A DNA stretch of 64,000 bases from Stutzerimonas stutzeri (lineage in GTDB: Bacteria > Pseudomonadota > Gammaproteobacteria > Pseudomonadales > Pseudomonadaceae), in assembly GCF_002909485.1 (NCBI RefSeq), contig NZ_PPXG01000001.1, positions 62,001 to 126,000 of the forward strand, given 5' to 3'. Both the position numbers and the translations under genes were made by a program. Positions within the stretch are counted from its first letter, which is position 1. Each line of letters begins with the position of its first letter. A model generated the notes under the pieces. The model searched no databases. It was not told the origin of the DNA and saw nothing but the letters and a program-made list of their open reading frames with translations. Positions 55,616-64,000 of the stretch are shown in pieces.

Positions 55616-57550
55616 TCACTGACGCAGATCGATGGCCGGAGCGGGTTCGCCCCGTCCGTCGAAGAGTTGCTCAGGATTTGCCGGCAGGATGCTTGGGCTG
55701 GCCGAATCGGTCTCTATTACCCGGATGTCGCTGTACTTCTTCCCGGAAAGGGCAGCCAGGCCGGCTCGGTCGCGGATCACCGTGGGCCGCAGGAACACCA
55801 TCAGATTGCGCTTGACGTGTGTTTCCTGAGTCGAGCGAAACAGTGCACCGAGGAATGGAATGTCGCCCAGTAACGGCACCTTGGCGTTGGTGCGGGTAAC
55901 GTCGTCCTGAATCAGGCCGCCTAGCACTATCACCTGGCCGTCTTCGGCAAGGATGGTGCTCTTGATGGCGCGTTTGTTGGTCACCAGATCGACGGCTTGC
56001 GCCGTCAGGCTGGCGCTTGGTGCAATCGAGGATATTTCCTGCTCGATCTGCAGGCGCAGCGTGGCGCCCTCGTTGATGTGTGGCGTCACCTTCAGTGTTA
56101 CGCCGATGTCCTGGCGCTCAATGGTGGTGAATGGGTTGTTCGCCCCGGCTGCATCGGTAGTGTAGGAGCCTGTCTGGAATGGCACGTTCTGGCCGACAAG
56201 AATCTCAGCCTCCTGGTTATCCAGCGTCAGCAAGCTCGGCGTCGACAGCAAGTTGCTCTTGCTGTTGGCTGACAGTGCGGTAACCAGCGCGCCGAAACTG
56301 CGGGTGCCGATGCCGATGATCGCGCCATCGGGTAGGTTGTCGGGAATTTCGTTCTCGTTGATTGCATTGAGCACGCTGCCGACAGAAATGCCAGTGTTGC
56401 CGAAGCTAACACCACCGGCTCCGCCGGTACCGCCGCGCGCGTCCACCGCCCACTGTACGCCGAGCGCGTCGGTGATGTCGCCCGAAACCTCGACGATGGC
56501 GGCTTCGACCATCACCTGGGCTCGAGGTACATCGAGCTGCCTGACAATGCTTTCCATGGTGCCGATCAGCTCAGGATCGGCAAGTAAAACCAAGGCATTC
56601 AGGCTTTCATCGGCGCGGATCAGGATATTCTGCGGCCTTCTTGACGCGGTCTCACCGTCGTCGGGGCTCTTCAGCCCCTCGGAAATGTCCCCCAGCGTCT
56701 CGGCCAGCGACTTGGCGTCGTTGTGGCGTAGGCGGATGACGCGCGTGTTGGCCGAGCGCGTGGTTGGCGTGTCGAGGCTCTGTGCCAGCGAGGCAAGCTT
56801 GCCACGGGCTTCGCTGGGGCCGATGAATATCAGTCGATTGGTCCGTGAGTCGGCGATGATCTGCACGCCAGAGGTGGTTTTCGCATCGCCGCGCAACAAT
56901 GAGTTGCGCAGCACTTCGGCAATATCGACAGCCCAGCCGTGCTGCAGATTGAGGACGCCGTAGTCGTTGCTTTCAGCCCGATCAAGTTGGCGGACCAAGT
57001 CCTGAATGCGTGCAATATTGGCACTGCGATCGCTGATGATCAGCGCATTTGCAGACGAAACAGCGGCAAGATGACCGAACTGCGGGACCAGCGGTCGAAT
57101 CAACGGAATCAGCTCCGCAGCAGAAGTGTGCTGTACCTGAATAACGCGGGTTTCCAGTTGATCACCGCCGGAAGGCCCACCGCCTGCTTCTGCCTTGGCC
57201 TCGGCGTTGGGGACCACGCGTGCGACGTCGCCTTGTGTCAGTACGCTGAAACCATGCGTGGCCATCACGGAGAGAAACAGCTGGTACACCTCGCTGAGCG
57301 AGAGCGTGGCATTGGAAACGACGCTCACTTGCCCCTTTACTCGTGGGTCGACGATGAAGGTTTGTCCACTGAGCTGGCTTATCTGATCGATGAACGCACG
57401 GATGTCTGCGTCCTTAAGATTGATCGTCCAGCCGTCCTGTTGGGTATTACTTGGTTCGATACCGGGTTCGGCGGCAATAGAGGGTAGGGGGACGGCCAGC
57501 AGGCTGGTGGCGAGCAGGGCAAGTAACGGGCGCGAAAAAGGCTTCGGCAT
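55616..57550 (-). CDS. xcpQ: Type II secretion outer-membrane secretin GspD
   Basis: The 644-residue secretin has a signal peptide (ending SIAA near residue 27), an N0 domain (TINLKDADIRAFIDQISQLS), three N1-N3 repeats (each with VIRLRHN or VIQVQHT-like openings), and a secretin core with GSYTTDAAGANN and VTPHINEGATLRLQIEQEIS ... VILGGLIQDDV. The S domain follows at the C-terminus. It forms the outer-membrane channel of the general secretory pathway. It starts 3 bases after the gspC stop, with a weak ribosome site, so translation is coupled. Confidence 0.94.
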   Translation of the reverse strand: MPKPFSRPLLALLATSLLAVPLPSIAAEPGIEPSNTQQDGWTINLKDADIRAFIDQISQLSGQTFIVDPRVKGQVSVVSNATLSLSEVYQLFLSVMATHGFSVLTQGDVARVVPNAEAKAEAGGGPSGGDQLETRVIQVQHTSAAELIPLIRPLVPQFGHLAAVSSANALIISDRSANIARIQDLVRQLDRAESNDYGVLNLQHGWAVDIAEVLRNSLLRGDAKTTSGVQIIADSRTNRLIFIGPSEARGKLASLAQSLDTPTTRSANTRVIRLRHNDAKSLAETLGDISEGLKSPDDGETASRRPQNILIRADESLNALVLLADPELIGTMESIVRQLDVPRAQVMVEAAIVEVSGDITDALGVQWAVDARGGTGGAGGVSFGNTGISVGSVLNAINENEIPDNLPDGAIIGIGTRSFGALVTALSANSKSNLLSTPSLLTLDNQEAEILVGQNVPFQTGSYTTDAAGANNPFTTIERQDIGVTLKVTPHINEGATLRLQIEQEISSIAPSASLTAQAVDLVTNKRAIKSTILAEDGQVIVLGGLIQDDVTRTNAKVPLLGDIPFLGALFRSTQETHVKRNLMVFLRPTVIRDRAGLAALSGKKYSDIRVIETDSASPSILPANPEQLFDGRGEPAPAIDLRQ

Positions 57551-57553
57551 CGG

Positions 57554-58198
57554 TCAATCGTCTTCCATGGGCTGGTCATTGGCGGGCGGGGCATCGTTTT
57601 GGTTTACGGCGTCTTCCAGTTGCTGACGCAAGGCGTCCATCTGTTGCTGCATCAGCTGCGTCTCCTCCTCCGGTGGTTCGGCATAGGTGGCGTCATCCTG
57701 GTAGGACGCATCGTTCAGCTCGCCGGGAATGTAGCTTGGCGAGCGGACTTGAGGAAACCGCAGGATTTCGACGGCGCCGTCGCGCGATAGCTCTACGCGA
57801 TCAGGGTAGACCCGATGCAGGCTTACACCACTTGCTAGCTCTTCACCCTGCCAGTAAAGCCGGGGCGGCTGCCCATCGATCTGCACGATTGCACTTGAGC
57901 GCTGCGGTTGGCGATGCACAAAACTGCCACGCAGAGTGAAGCCGCTGGCCGCCGCGGTAGTCGCGTAGGAATTAGAGGAGGCGGCTGAGCCGAACAATAT
58001 CTCCAGCCGTTGCATGTCTGGACCGCCCAAGTTTCCCGCACCCTGTTCATAGACATCTGCGGGAGCAGGCGCACGGGATAGGCTTATCCATTGCTCAATC
58101 TGCGCCGCGAGGTAAACCCCGAACAGGCAAAGGAATACGGTGCTGATGATCAGTGGAGCGTAGCGGCGGTAGTTGCGCAATTTTCCCGGCAGTGGCAA
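57554..58198 (-). CDS. xcpP: Type II secretion inner-membrane protein GspC
   Basis: The 214-residue protein has one N-terminal membrane helix (APLIISTVFLCLFGVYLAAQ), the HR domain (GFTLRGSFVHRQPQRSSAIV ... LYWQGEELASGVSLHRVYPD ... VEILRF) that contacts the secretin N0 domain, and a C-terminal coiled coil (EEETQLMQQQMDALRQQLEDA) instead of a PDZ domain. A coiled coil at this place is also known for XcpP. In P. aeruginosa xcpP lies divergent from xcpR-Z; here the neighbour is a tRNA pair. Confidence 0.9.
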   Translation of the reverse strand: MPLPGKLRNYRRYAPLIISTVFLCLFGVYLAAQIEQWISLSRAPAPADVYEQGAGNLGGPDMQRLEILFGSAASSNSYATTAAASGFTLRGSFVHRQPQRSSAIVQIDGQPPRLYWQGEELASGVSLHRVYPDRVELSRDGAVEILRFPQVRSPSYIPGELNDASYQDDATYAEPPEEETQLMQQQMDALRQQLEDAVNQNDAPPANDQPMEDD

Positions 58199-58405
58199 GC
58201 GGAATACTCCGTGGCGCTTTTGTTATTCGGTTCCCTGTACGCGGGTTGCCTCTGTCAGGCGATACAGCACTTGTAGAACAGTTTCGACCAGGCCGCAGCA
58301 AATTTGCAGGCATCGTTGGCGGAACGATGGTGTCTGGACAAAGTTACAAAGTGACGTGGCAGCTGTAGTTGACCACAGTTCCGTAAAAAAAATTCAATGC
58401 TGTTG

Positions 58406-58434
58406 TTGACTTAGCGTAGGGGGGTGAGTAAATT
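58406..58434 (+). promoter_or_regulatory. Promoter of the tRNA-Val/tRNA-Asp unit
   Basis: TTGACT 58406-58411 and TAAATT 58429-58434 are 17 bases apart, followed by the GC-rich discriminator GCGCGCC and the tRNA 20 bases later. This is the usual layout of a stringently controlled stable-RNA promoter. Confidence 0.75.
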
Positions 58435-58454
58435 GCGCGCCTCGCAAGGCGATC

Positions 58455-58530
58455 GGCTGATTAGCTCAGCTGGGAGAGCACCTGCATCACACGCAGGGGG
58501 TCGGCGGTTCGATCCCGTCATCAGCCACCA
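58455..58530 (+). tRNA. tRNA-Val (CAC)
   Basis: A 76-base tRNA with encoded CCA. The acceptor stem GGCTGAT/ATCAGCC is perfect; the anticodon stem CCTGC/GCAGG encloses ATCACAC, with anticodon CAC (reads GTG). T-stem GGCGG/CCGTC with loop TTCGATC. All canonical arms fold. Confidence 0.95.
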
Positions 58531-58567
58531 ACCTTTGTGAGATTTCGGACGAAAGTCCGGCCGACGC

Positions 58568-58644
58568 GCAGCGGTAGTTCAGTCGGTTAGAATACCGGCC
58601 TGTCACGCCGGGGGTCGCGGGTTCGAGTCCCGTCCGCTGCGCCA
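58568..58644 (+). tRNA. tRNA-Asp (GTC)
   Basis: A 77-base tRNA with encoded CCA. The acceptor stem GCAGCGG/CCGCTGC is perfect; CCGGC/GCCGG encloses CTGTCAC with anticodon GTC. T-loop TTCGAGT. It lies 37 bases after tRNA-Val and has no visible promoter of its own. Confidence 0.97.
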
Positions 58645-58681
58645 TATAACTCCTCCTTTTGAACTAGAGGATGGAACAAAA

Positions 58682-58706
58682 AAAGCTGCCAATGGCAGCT
58701 TTTTTT
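58682..58706 (+). terminator. Terminator of the tRNA-Val/Asp unit
   Basis: AAAGCTGCC 58682-58690 pairs perfectly with GGCAGCTTT 58694-58702 around AAT and runs into a T7 tract. Confidence 0.95.
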
Positions 58707-58907
58707 GTGCTCGCTAAAAATGCCTGCGGTAAATCAATTTGATGTCGATGTTCACGGTGCCGAAGCATGTGATGATAGATGGCCGTTCATTGTCGTTCCA
58801 TGGTGCGGTCGCGCAGCGTAGCGCTGCTGGCGCTAAGCATCGACGCAACCTGTTGGCCGGAACCGTCGCAGCCCTGCCGCGGGGCCTTTAGAGCCCTCGC
58901 TTTGTGC

Positions 58908-61145
58908 CTAGTATCGAGGCACTGCAGGATGCAGGCGAGCGTCGGATTCGAGAGCGTCGAGCAATGCTTCGGCGAGTGTCTGGCTCGTAAAGGGTTTCGC
59001 CAGGACTCGAAAGCCGTGCTCGGCGGCGATACGCTCGGTATAGCCTGTCGCCAGTATCACGCGTAGCCCCGGATAGAAGCGTTGCGCTTCTTGGGCAAGC
59101 CCAACGCCATCCAACCTTCCAGGCATGACGATGTCCGAAAGTAGCACATCGATCGCTGGCTGGGCTTCGTCTGCCAATCTCGTCAAAGCCGTATCAGCGT
59201 CTGGTGCCTCATCGACCTGATAGCCAAGTTCCTCGAGCATCGACACCACCACCTCGCGCACGTCCGCATCGTCATCGACCAGCAACACTCGCGCGGTGCG
59301 TTTATTACGGGGCGGTGCTTCCTGTACTGGATTTGCCGCTTGGCCTTGGTGTTCGATGCGCGGTAGCAGGAGCGTGATGCGGCTACCTTTGCCGACTTCA
59401 CTGTCCAGCGAAACCGCACCGTTGGATTGATGGGCGAAACCATAGACCTGAGCAAGGCCCAAGCCTGTACCTTCACCGATTGCCTTGGTGGTGAAAAATG
59501 GCTCGAACGCCCGCGCTTGGATTTCCTTGCTCATGCCGCAACCGGTATCGGCAACAGTTACACAGAGATAGGCTCCTGCCGGTAGATTCGGCGAGTTGCC
59601 GTGCTCTAGCACGACGCTGTGGAGGGTGATAGTCAAGGGGCCGCCTTCGGGCATTGCGTCGCGTGCGTTAATTGCCAGGTTGAGGATGGCAAGCTCGCAC
59701 TGCACGGGGTCCAGTGCGGTCGGCCAGGCACCGTCAGGCAAAAGAAGCTCCAAGACGACGTTATTCGGCAGCGCGCCGGTGAGTAGCTCACGCATGCTGA
59801 GGATCAGCTCGCGCAAGTCGACCTGCTCGATATCTCCTGTACGGCTTCGGCTGAACGTCATCAGGTGCCGAGTAAGGCGGGTTGCGCGCTGTGCCGATCG
59901 CTGGCAGGTTTCGATGGCGCGCTTGGCTCTGGGGTTCGAGCTCAGCATTTCAGCCAGGTGCAATCCCACAGTCATGCTCTGCAGGAGGTTGTTGAACTCG
60001 TGCGAGATCCCCGCAGTGAGATTGCCCAGGGCTTCGAGCTTCTGGCCCTGTAGCAACGCACGATGGGACCGTTCGGCCTGGGCGACCGCCTCTTGAACCC
60101 GCTCTGACATTTCCTGGCTGGAACGGTGGATAGTCACGCTGGCCTTCGCCAGTACCTGTGCAGTCCGGTCGGTCTCGTCTATTCCGGTCTGAGGAGGCTC
60201 GAACACCTCTCCGCGTGCCAAGGCGCCTGCAGCCTGGTCCAGTTGTGTTAACGGGCGTGTAATTGTGCGGCCAAGCGCGACGGCTAGACCGATCGCGAGC
60301 GCGAGCACGAAAAGGATGCCAAGGCAGGCGGTGCCGATGGGCGACAAAACGCTGGCAAGCAGGTCTGCCCGGGGGATCGCGATCAGCGCCGTCCAGCCTG
60401 ATCCCTCAGCGCGGCTGAAAAAGGTAACCACTGGTTGGTCGTCGCGTGTGACGGACGTGAGCTTGCCTTCGCGATCGGGGCTGGCGCGCAGCCCGGCGAC
60501 GAAGTCAGCGCCGGCGGCTTCGCCGACATGGCGATCAGGGTCGCGGGTGCGTGCCACGATGGTATAGGTTTGGTCCAACACCGCACCGAGCCATTGTTCA
60601 GGCAGCTCCTGCGCCTCGAGTAGCGCTCCAATGCGAGCGAGCGGGAACCTCATTGTCAGGTAGTAGATGATACGACCGTCGCGCATCACCGGCCGATGAA
60701 CGGCAACGCTATGGACGCGTGTCAGCGGATCGCGAAACAATGGGCTGACGGCAAGCAGCGGGTAGTGTTCGAACCCCGGCAGGCTTGGGGGCATTGGCAA
60801 GGGCGTTCCGTACGGATAGTCGGAGTCAGCAAGGGGAATGCCGTTCGGGTCAAATATCGTTACACCGGTACCTATCGGTTGAATTGTCTGTTGCAACCGC
60901 TCGTGAAAGGTCCGCAGGTCACCTTGTACCAGTGTTGGCGATGCAGCGAGCGTCGTGACGATGGCCCCATAGCGCTCAAGTTCGCGCTCGACCGCAAGGG
61001 CCACGCCACGAGCAGCCTCGTACATGCCCTGATCGATCTGGTACGACTGCGCCTTGTAAACCGAATAGGTTGCAAATAGTGCAAAGGCCAGTGCTGGTGT
61101 AATGACTGCTACGACAAGCCATATGAGACGAGCACGTATCGACAC
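58908..61145 (-). CDS. Hybrid sensor histidine kinase with C-terminal receiver
   Basis: The 745-residue protein has two membrane helices (about 7-27 and 275-297) around a double-CACHE-like periplasmic sensor (contains VRSVAVHR-like and [12 protein letters not shown] segments), a HAMP region, a HisKA domain with the phospho-His in [14 protein letters not shown], and a HATPase with [21 protein letters not shown] and [14 protein letters not shown]. The receiver is [14 protein letters not shown], with phospho-acceptor Asp in [10 protein letters not shown]. The HEFNNLL form marks a PAS/HWE-related class. It begins with GTG 61145, AGGA upstream. The signal and output protein are not evident from neighbours. 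Confidence 0.93.
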   Translation of the reverse strand: MSIRARLIWLVVAVITPALAFALFATYSVYKAQSYQIDQGMYEAARGVALAVERELERYGAIVTTLAASPTLVQGDLRTFHERLQQTIQPIGTGVTIFDPNGIPLADSDYPYGTPLPMPPSLPGFEHYPLLAVSPLFRDPLTRVHSVAVHRPVMRDGRIIYYLTMRFPLARIGALLEAQELPEQWLGAVLDQTYTIVARTRDPDRHVGEAAGADFVAGLRASPDREGKLTSVTRDDQPVVTFFSRAEGSGWTALIAIPRADLLASVLSPIGTACLGILFVLALAIGLAVALGRTITRPLTQLDQAAGALARGEVFEPPQTGIDETDRTAQVLAKASVTIHRSSQEMSERVQEAVAQAERSHRALLQGQKLEALGNLTAGISHEFNNLLQSMTVGLHLAEMLSSNPRAKRAIETCQRSAQRATRLTRHLMTFSRSRTGDIEQVDLRELILSMRELLTGALPNNVVLELLLPDGAWPTALDPVQCELAILNLAINARDAMPEGGPLTITLHSVVLEHGNSPNLPAGAYLCVTVADTGCGMSKEIQARAFEPFFTTKAIGEGTGLGLAQVYGFAHQSNGAVSLDSEVGKGSRITLLLPRIEHQGQAANPVQEAPPRNKRTARVLLVDDDADVREVVVSMLEELGYQVDEAPDADTALTRLADEAQPAIDVLLSDIVMPGRLDGVGLAQEAQRFYPGLRVILATGYTERIAAEHGFRVLAKPFTSQTLAEALLDALESDARLHPAVPRY

Positions 61146-61344
61146 GAAGCGAAGTCCTGATCAGATCAAGCGTCGATGCGTGTAACGCACCACGTAGCCC
61201 ATCGTCTTGCTGAGCTCCTTCAGAAGACAGCGCGCAACCGCGCTTGTTACGCGGTTGATACGAAGGAAGGGCACTGGGGGGAGCTGCTTAGGCGAGGCAG
61301 TGCAACTGTCGTGATCCGAAGCCTGTCGAAACAATCCGGTGCAG

Positions 61345-61620
61345 AGTGAACGCCGTACAAGGTGCTCTGCTCGGCGCCAACCCAGCAAAGTGTCGGCCCG
61401 TCTGGGGCTCCCCGTTCTGGTTATGTTCCTGATCACAGGGATGCTGGCGGGGGAGAGTGGTATTTGCGGCGTTGCCTTTGACAATGCACTAGCCGCTCCC
61501 TCGCTGGGCACACTGGCCCTCGCGCTTGTCCTGTTTGACGGTGGCCTGCAATCACCGATGGAAGCGGCTAACGACCAAGGCATCGAGGCCTCCTATCTCA
61601 AGCGCTCCATTATCCGGTAG
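61345..61620 (+). pseudogene. Remnant of a CPA1-type Na+(K+)/H+ antiporter (NhaP2/CvrA-like)
   Basis: One frame from about 61351 reads VQGALLGAN, matching the antiporter N-terminal GALL-x-GA; a shift near 61380 leads to ARLGLPVLVMFLITGMLAGE and VAFDNALAAPSLGTLALALVL then FDGGLQ, the second and third helix block of NhaP2/CvrA. After that the sequence leaves the family and stops at 61620. A full protein is 500-600 residues, so only about 75 remain, in two frames. Nothing else of the gene lies in this gap. Confidence 0.7.
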
Positions 61621-61654
61621 CGGAATGATGTGGCACGGTTTGTACTGCTATGGG

Positions 61655-62485
61655 CTACCCGCGTTGCCGAAATAGCGCGTCGAGCTCCGCTCCGGAGGCA
61701 GCGTTGGCGAAACCATCGAACCGTCCATGCTCGGCGATGGACCGCGCCGCGTGTAGAAAACCGGTCCATGCCGCTCTTGCCAAGGCCCCGCCGACGCTGA
61801 CGCGCCTGACGCCGAGGGCAGCGAGGTCCTGAACGGTCAGGTCGCTGTTCCAGCCAATCAGTACATTGACCGGCTTTGGCGAGACCGCCGCCACGACGGC
61901 GCTGATCTGCTCGCGAGTTCTCAGGCCTGGTGCGTACAGGCAGTCAGCGCCTGCGTCGGCATAGGCTTTCAGGCGTGCAATGGTGTCGTCGAGATCAGGG
62001 CGATCCACGAAGAAGTTCTCGGCGCGCCCGATAAGCAATGTTTCGCCTCCGGTAGCGTCGATCGCCTCCCGCGCCGCACACATTCGCTCAGTTGCCTCAG
62101 CAAGCTCGCGCAATGGCTCGCGCGGGTCGCCTGTGGAGTCCTCGATGGAAATACCCGCGACACCGGTTCCGACCGCCATCCGCACGCTTTCGGCCACGCC
62201 TTCGGGCGTATTGGCGTAGCCACTCTCGAAATCGGCGTTCACGGGCAGATGGGTGGCTTGGACCATGTAGCGCATATGGGCGAGAACCTCGTCGCGCTGC
62301 ATCTGTCCATCGGCACGGGCACACGACCAAGCATAGCCAGAGCTGGTCGTCGCCAGCGCCTTGAAACCGAGACCTGCGAGGACACTCGTGCTGCCGGCAT
62401 CCCAAGGGTTGGGCAGGACGAAGCAGCCCGACTGATGCAGCGCACGAAAAGCGGCACGTTTTTGCGACACACTGGGATGGACCAT
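61655..62485 (-). CDS. Isocitrate lyase/PEP mutase superfamily enzyme
   Basis: The 276-residue protein has the barrel segments of PEP-mutase-like lyases: FRALHQSGCFVLPNPWDAGS, LATTSSGYAWS, LPVNADFESGYANTPEGVAE with the metal-binding DFESGYG-type motif, GVAGISIEDSTGD and RTREQISAVV. Typical substrates are 2-methylisocitrate, oxaloacetate or carboxyPEP-like acids, but the specificity-determining KKC-type loop of true isocitrate lyases is missing. The exact reaction is unknown. AGGAGGG precedes ATG 62485. Confidence 0.88.
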   Translation of the reverse strand: MVHPSVSQKRAAFRALHQSGCFVLPNPWDAGSTSVLAGLGFKALATTSSGYAWSCARADGQMQRDEVLAHMRYMVQATHLPVNADFESGYANTPEGVAESVRMAVGTGVAGISIEDSTGDPREPLRELAEATERMCAAREAIDATGGETLLIGRAENFFVDRPDLDDTIARLKAYADAGADCLYAPGLRTREQISAVVAAVSPKPVNVLIGWNSDLTVQDLAALGVRRVSVGGALARAAWTGFLHAARSIAEHGRFDGFANAASGAELDALFRQRG

Positions 62486-62838
62486 GAACCCTCCTGATTG
62501 GTGATATGGGTGGGCACGACGCTCTTCGATTCGCCGCAGCGCGTCGTCAAAGACTAGATGGAATACGGCGTGCCGTGGTTGTTGGTGCATGCGCTGCAGG
62601 GTGCCACAGCGCTATTCGCTATCCTTGTAGAACGGTCGAGCTCATCGCGCCTTCGTGGTGATCCGCGCCGGGCACTTATCCGTGCTACGACGGTGCGTAG
62701 AGGCTTGTGATGACAGGCGGCGATATCATCAACCCGCACTTGTCCGTCCGACACGTCCGTTTGCACTCGCATGTCGTGGCTTCTACAACGTAACGTGCAG
62801 CTACCACCTGGCCGGCAATGCCATACGACGAGGATTTG
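62486..62838. other. Divergent intergenic region between the PEP-mutase-like gene and ltaE
   Basis: These 353 bases hold the promoters of the two divergent genes. I see no tRNA, no strong terminator and no coding frame with a ribosome site. The ltaE ribosome site GAGGA lies at 62829-62833. Confidence 0.5.
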
Positions 62839-63885
62839 ATGACGACCGACAAACAGCAATTTGCCAGCGACAACTATTCCGGCATCTGCCCTGAAGCCTG
62901 GGACGCCATGGCGAGAGCGAACCAGGGCCACGACAGGGCATACGGCGACGACCAATGGACCGCCTGCGCGGCTGACCACTTCCGCGCATTGTTCGAGACC
63001 GACTGCGAGGTGTTCTTCGCCTTCAACGGTACGGCGGCCAATTCGCTGGCGTTGTCGTCCCTTTGCCAGAGCTACCACAGTGTGATCTGTGCCGACATCG
63101 CCCACGTCGAGACGGACGAATGCGGCGCGCCGGAATTCTTCTCCAATGGCTCCAAGCTGCTGCTCGGGAGGACCGAGGGCGGCAAGCTAACGCCCGCCGC
63201 CATTCGCGAGATCGCCCTGAAGCGCAAGGACATCCATTACCCCAAGCCGCGGGTGGTTAGCCTGACCCAGGCCACAGAAGTCGGTACCGTCTACCAGCCC
63301 GACGAGCTGCGTGCCATCAGCGACATCTGTAAGGACCTCGGGTTGCACCTGCACATGGACGGCGCGCGCTTCGCCAATGCCTGCGCTTACCTGGGCATGT
63401 CGCCCGCCGAGCTGAGCTGGAAGGCCGGCGTCGATGTGCTCTGTTTCGGTGGCACGAAGAACGGCATGGCGGTGGGCGAGGCCATCCTGTTCTTCAATCG
63501 CGAACTGGCCACGGATTTCGAGTACCGCTGCAAGCAGGCTGGCCAGCTTGCCTCCAAGATGCGTTTTCTTTCGGCGCCGTGGGTCGGGCTTCTGGAAAAC
63601 GGCGCGTGGCTGAGATACGCCGAACACGCCAACCGTTGTGCCCAGCTGCTGGCCGAGTTGATTCAGCCGTTGCCTGGTGTCGAGTTGATGTTTCCGGTGC
63701 AGGCCAATGGCGTCTTCGTCAGCCTGCCGCCATCGGCACTGGAGGCGCTCAGGAACCGCGGCTGGATGTTCTACACCTTCATCGGTGTCGGCGGTGCGCG
63801 CTTCATGTGCTCGTGGGACACCAGCGAAGCGCGGGTACGTCAGCTGGCCGATGACATACGTGCGGCCGTAACCGACGCCCTGTAG
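62839..63885 (+). CDS. ltaE: Low-specificity L-threonine aldolase
   Basis: The 348-residue PLP enzyme cleaves threonine and allo-threonine to glycine and acetaldehyde. It begins QQFASDNYSGICPEAWDAM, and has YGDDQWT, FFAFNGTAANSLALSSL, HVETDECGAPEFF, LHMDGARFANA and the Schiff-base lysine in VLCFGGTKNGMAVGEA. These blocks agree with the Pseudomonas type. ATG 62839 has GAGGA 6 to 10 bases upstream; the longer frame from 62818 covers that site. Confidence 0.95.
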   Translation: MTTDKQQFASDNYSGICPEAWDAMARANQGHDRAYGDDQWTACAADHFRALFETDCEVFFAFNGTAANSLALSSLCQSYHSVICADIAHVETDECGAPEFFSNGSKLLLGRTEGGKLTPAAIREIALKRKDIHYPKPRVVSLTQATEVGTVYQPDELRAISDICKDLGLHLHMDGARFANACAYLGMSPAELSWKAGVDVLCFGGTKNGMAVGEAILFFNRELATDFEYRCKQAGQLASKMRFLSAPWVGLLENGAWLRYAEHANRCAQLLAELIQPLPGVELMFPVQANGVFVSLPPSALEALRNRGWMFYTFIGVGGARFMCSWDTSEARVRQLADDIRAAVTDAL

Positions 63886-64000
63886 CCGCGGACGATGTAA
63901 CCGTTCGCGAAGTGGCTCGGAAATACACGGCTAGCGGCTATTGAGCCCTGCTCGTTTGAATAAGGCTGGAGCAGCGCTGCAGCGAGGCTAGATTCTGGTT
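63886..64000. other. Right edge, no feature seen
   Basis: After the ltaE stop there are 115 bases without a gene, tRNA or clear stem-loop terminator before the window ends. Confidence 0.4.

Overview
The window is GC-rich, gene-dense gammaproteobacterial chromosome, most like the Pseudomonas stutzeri group (Stutzerimonas). The main reason is gene order: leuC-leuD-leuB-asd-asd paralogue-fimV-truA-trpF-accD-folC-SPOR-cvpA-purF-metZ-xcpQ-xcpP matches, as I remember it, the PA3121 to PA3104 stretch of P. aeruginosa. An S-methylthioinosine phosphorylase, a QuiP-like acylase and a Pseudomonas-type threonine aldolase agree with this. No database search was possible, so all family calls rest on motifs, length and context.

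Layout. 1-4.8 kb (+): tail of a probable nagZ, methylthioinosine phosphorylase, a LEA14-type lipoprotein, a His-rich SEC-C protein, a DUF2489-like membrane protein and a QuiP-type N-terminal-nucleophile acylase. 4.8-7.2 kb (-): trmO and a solitary trpB. 7.2-12.6 kb (+): choline uptake and oxidation to glycine betaine (betT, betB, betA) with no betI beside them. 12.6-14.9 kb: rimO and an unknown exported protein.

14.9-33.4 kb (-): an 18.4-kb, 17-gene exopolysaccharide/O-antigen-type locus. In transcription order it holds a phytanoyl-CoA-dioxygenase-like protein, a DegT aminotransferase, a Wzx-type flippase, a GT2, a Wzc-type tyrosine autokinase, a WbqC-like protein, a NusG/RfaH paralogue, a GT4, a Wzy-like polymerase, a PslG-like glycoside hydrolase, a GT4, an acyltransferase, a GT4, two small unknown genes, a GT2 and a second acyltransferase. 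Two ops-like sequences (GGCGGTAGC type, the RfaH recruitment signal) lie upstream of the first gene on the transcribed strand. I infer that the operon encodes its own processive antiterminator. No Wza or priming phosphoglycosyltransferase is in the locus.

34.2-38.9 kb: two initiator tRNA-fMet genes, each with its own promoter and terminator, three small membrane or exported proteins, dusC, an SDR, an Hsp20 gene with a sigma-32-like promoter and a ROSE-like 5' UTR, and a LysR regulator divergent from leuC. 39-55.6 kb (+): the conserved housekeeping block (leucine, aspartate-family, tryptophan, fatty-acid, folate, purine and methionine biosynthesis, plus fimV and truA). 55.6-58.2 kb (-): gspC and gspD (xcpP, xcpQ) without the rest of the type II secretion operon. 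58.4-64 kb: tRNA-Val and tRNA-Asp, a hybrid sensor kinase, a frameshifted antiporter remnant, a PEP-mutase/isocitrate-lyase-family enzyme and L-threonine aldolase.
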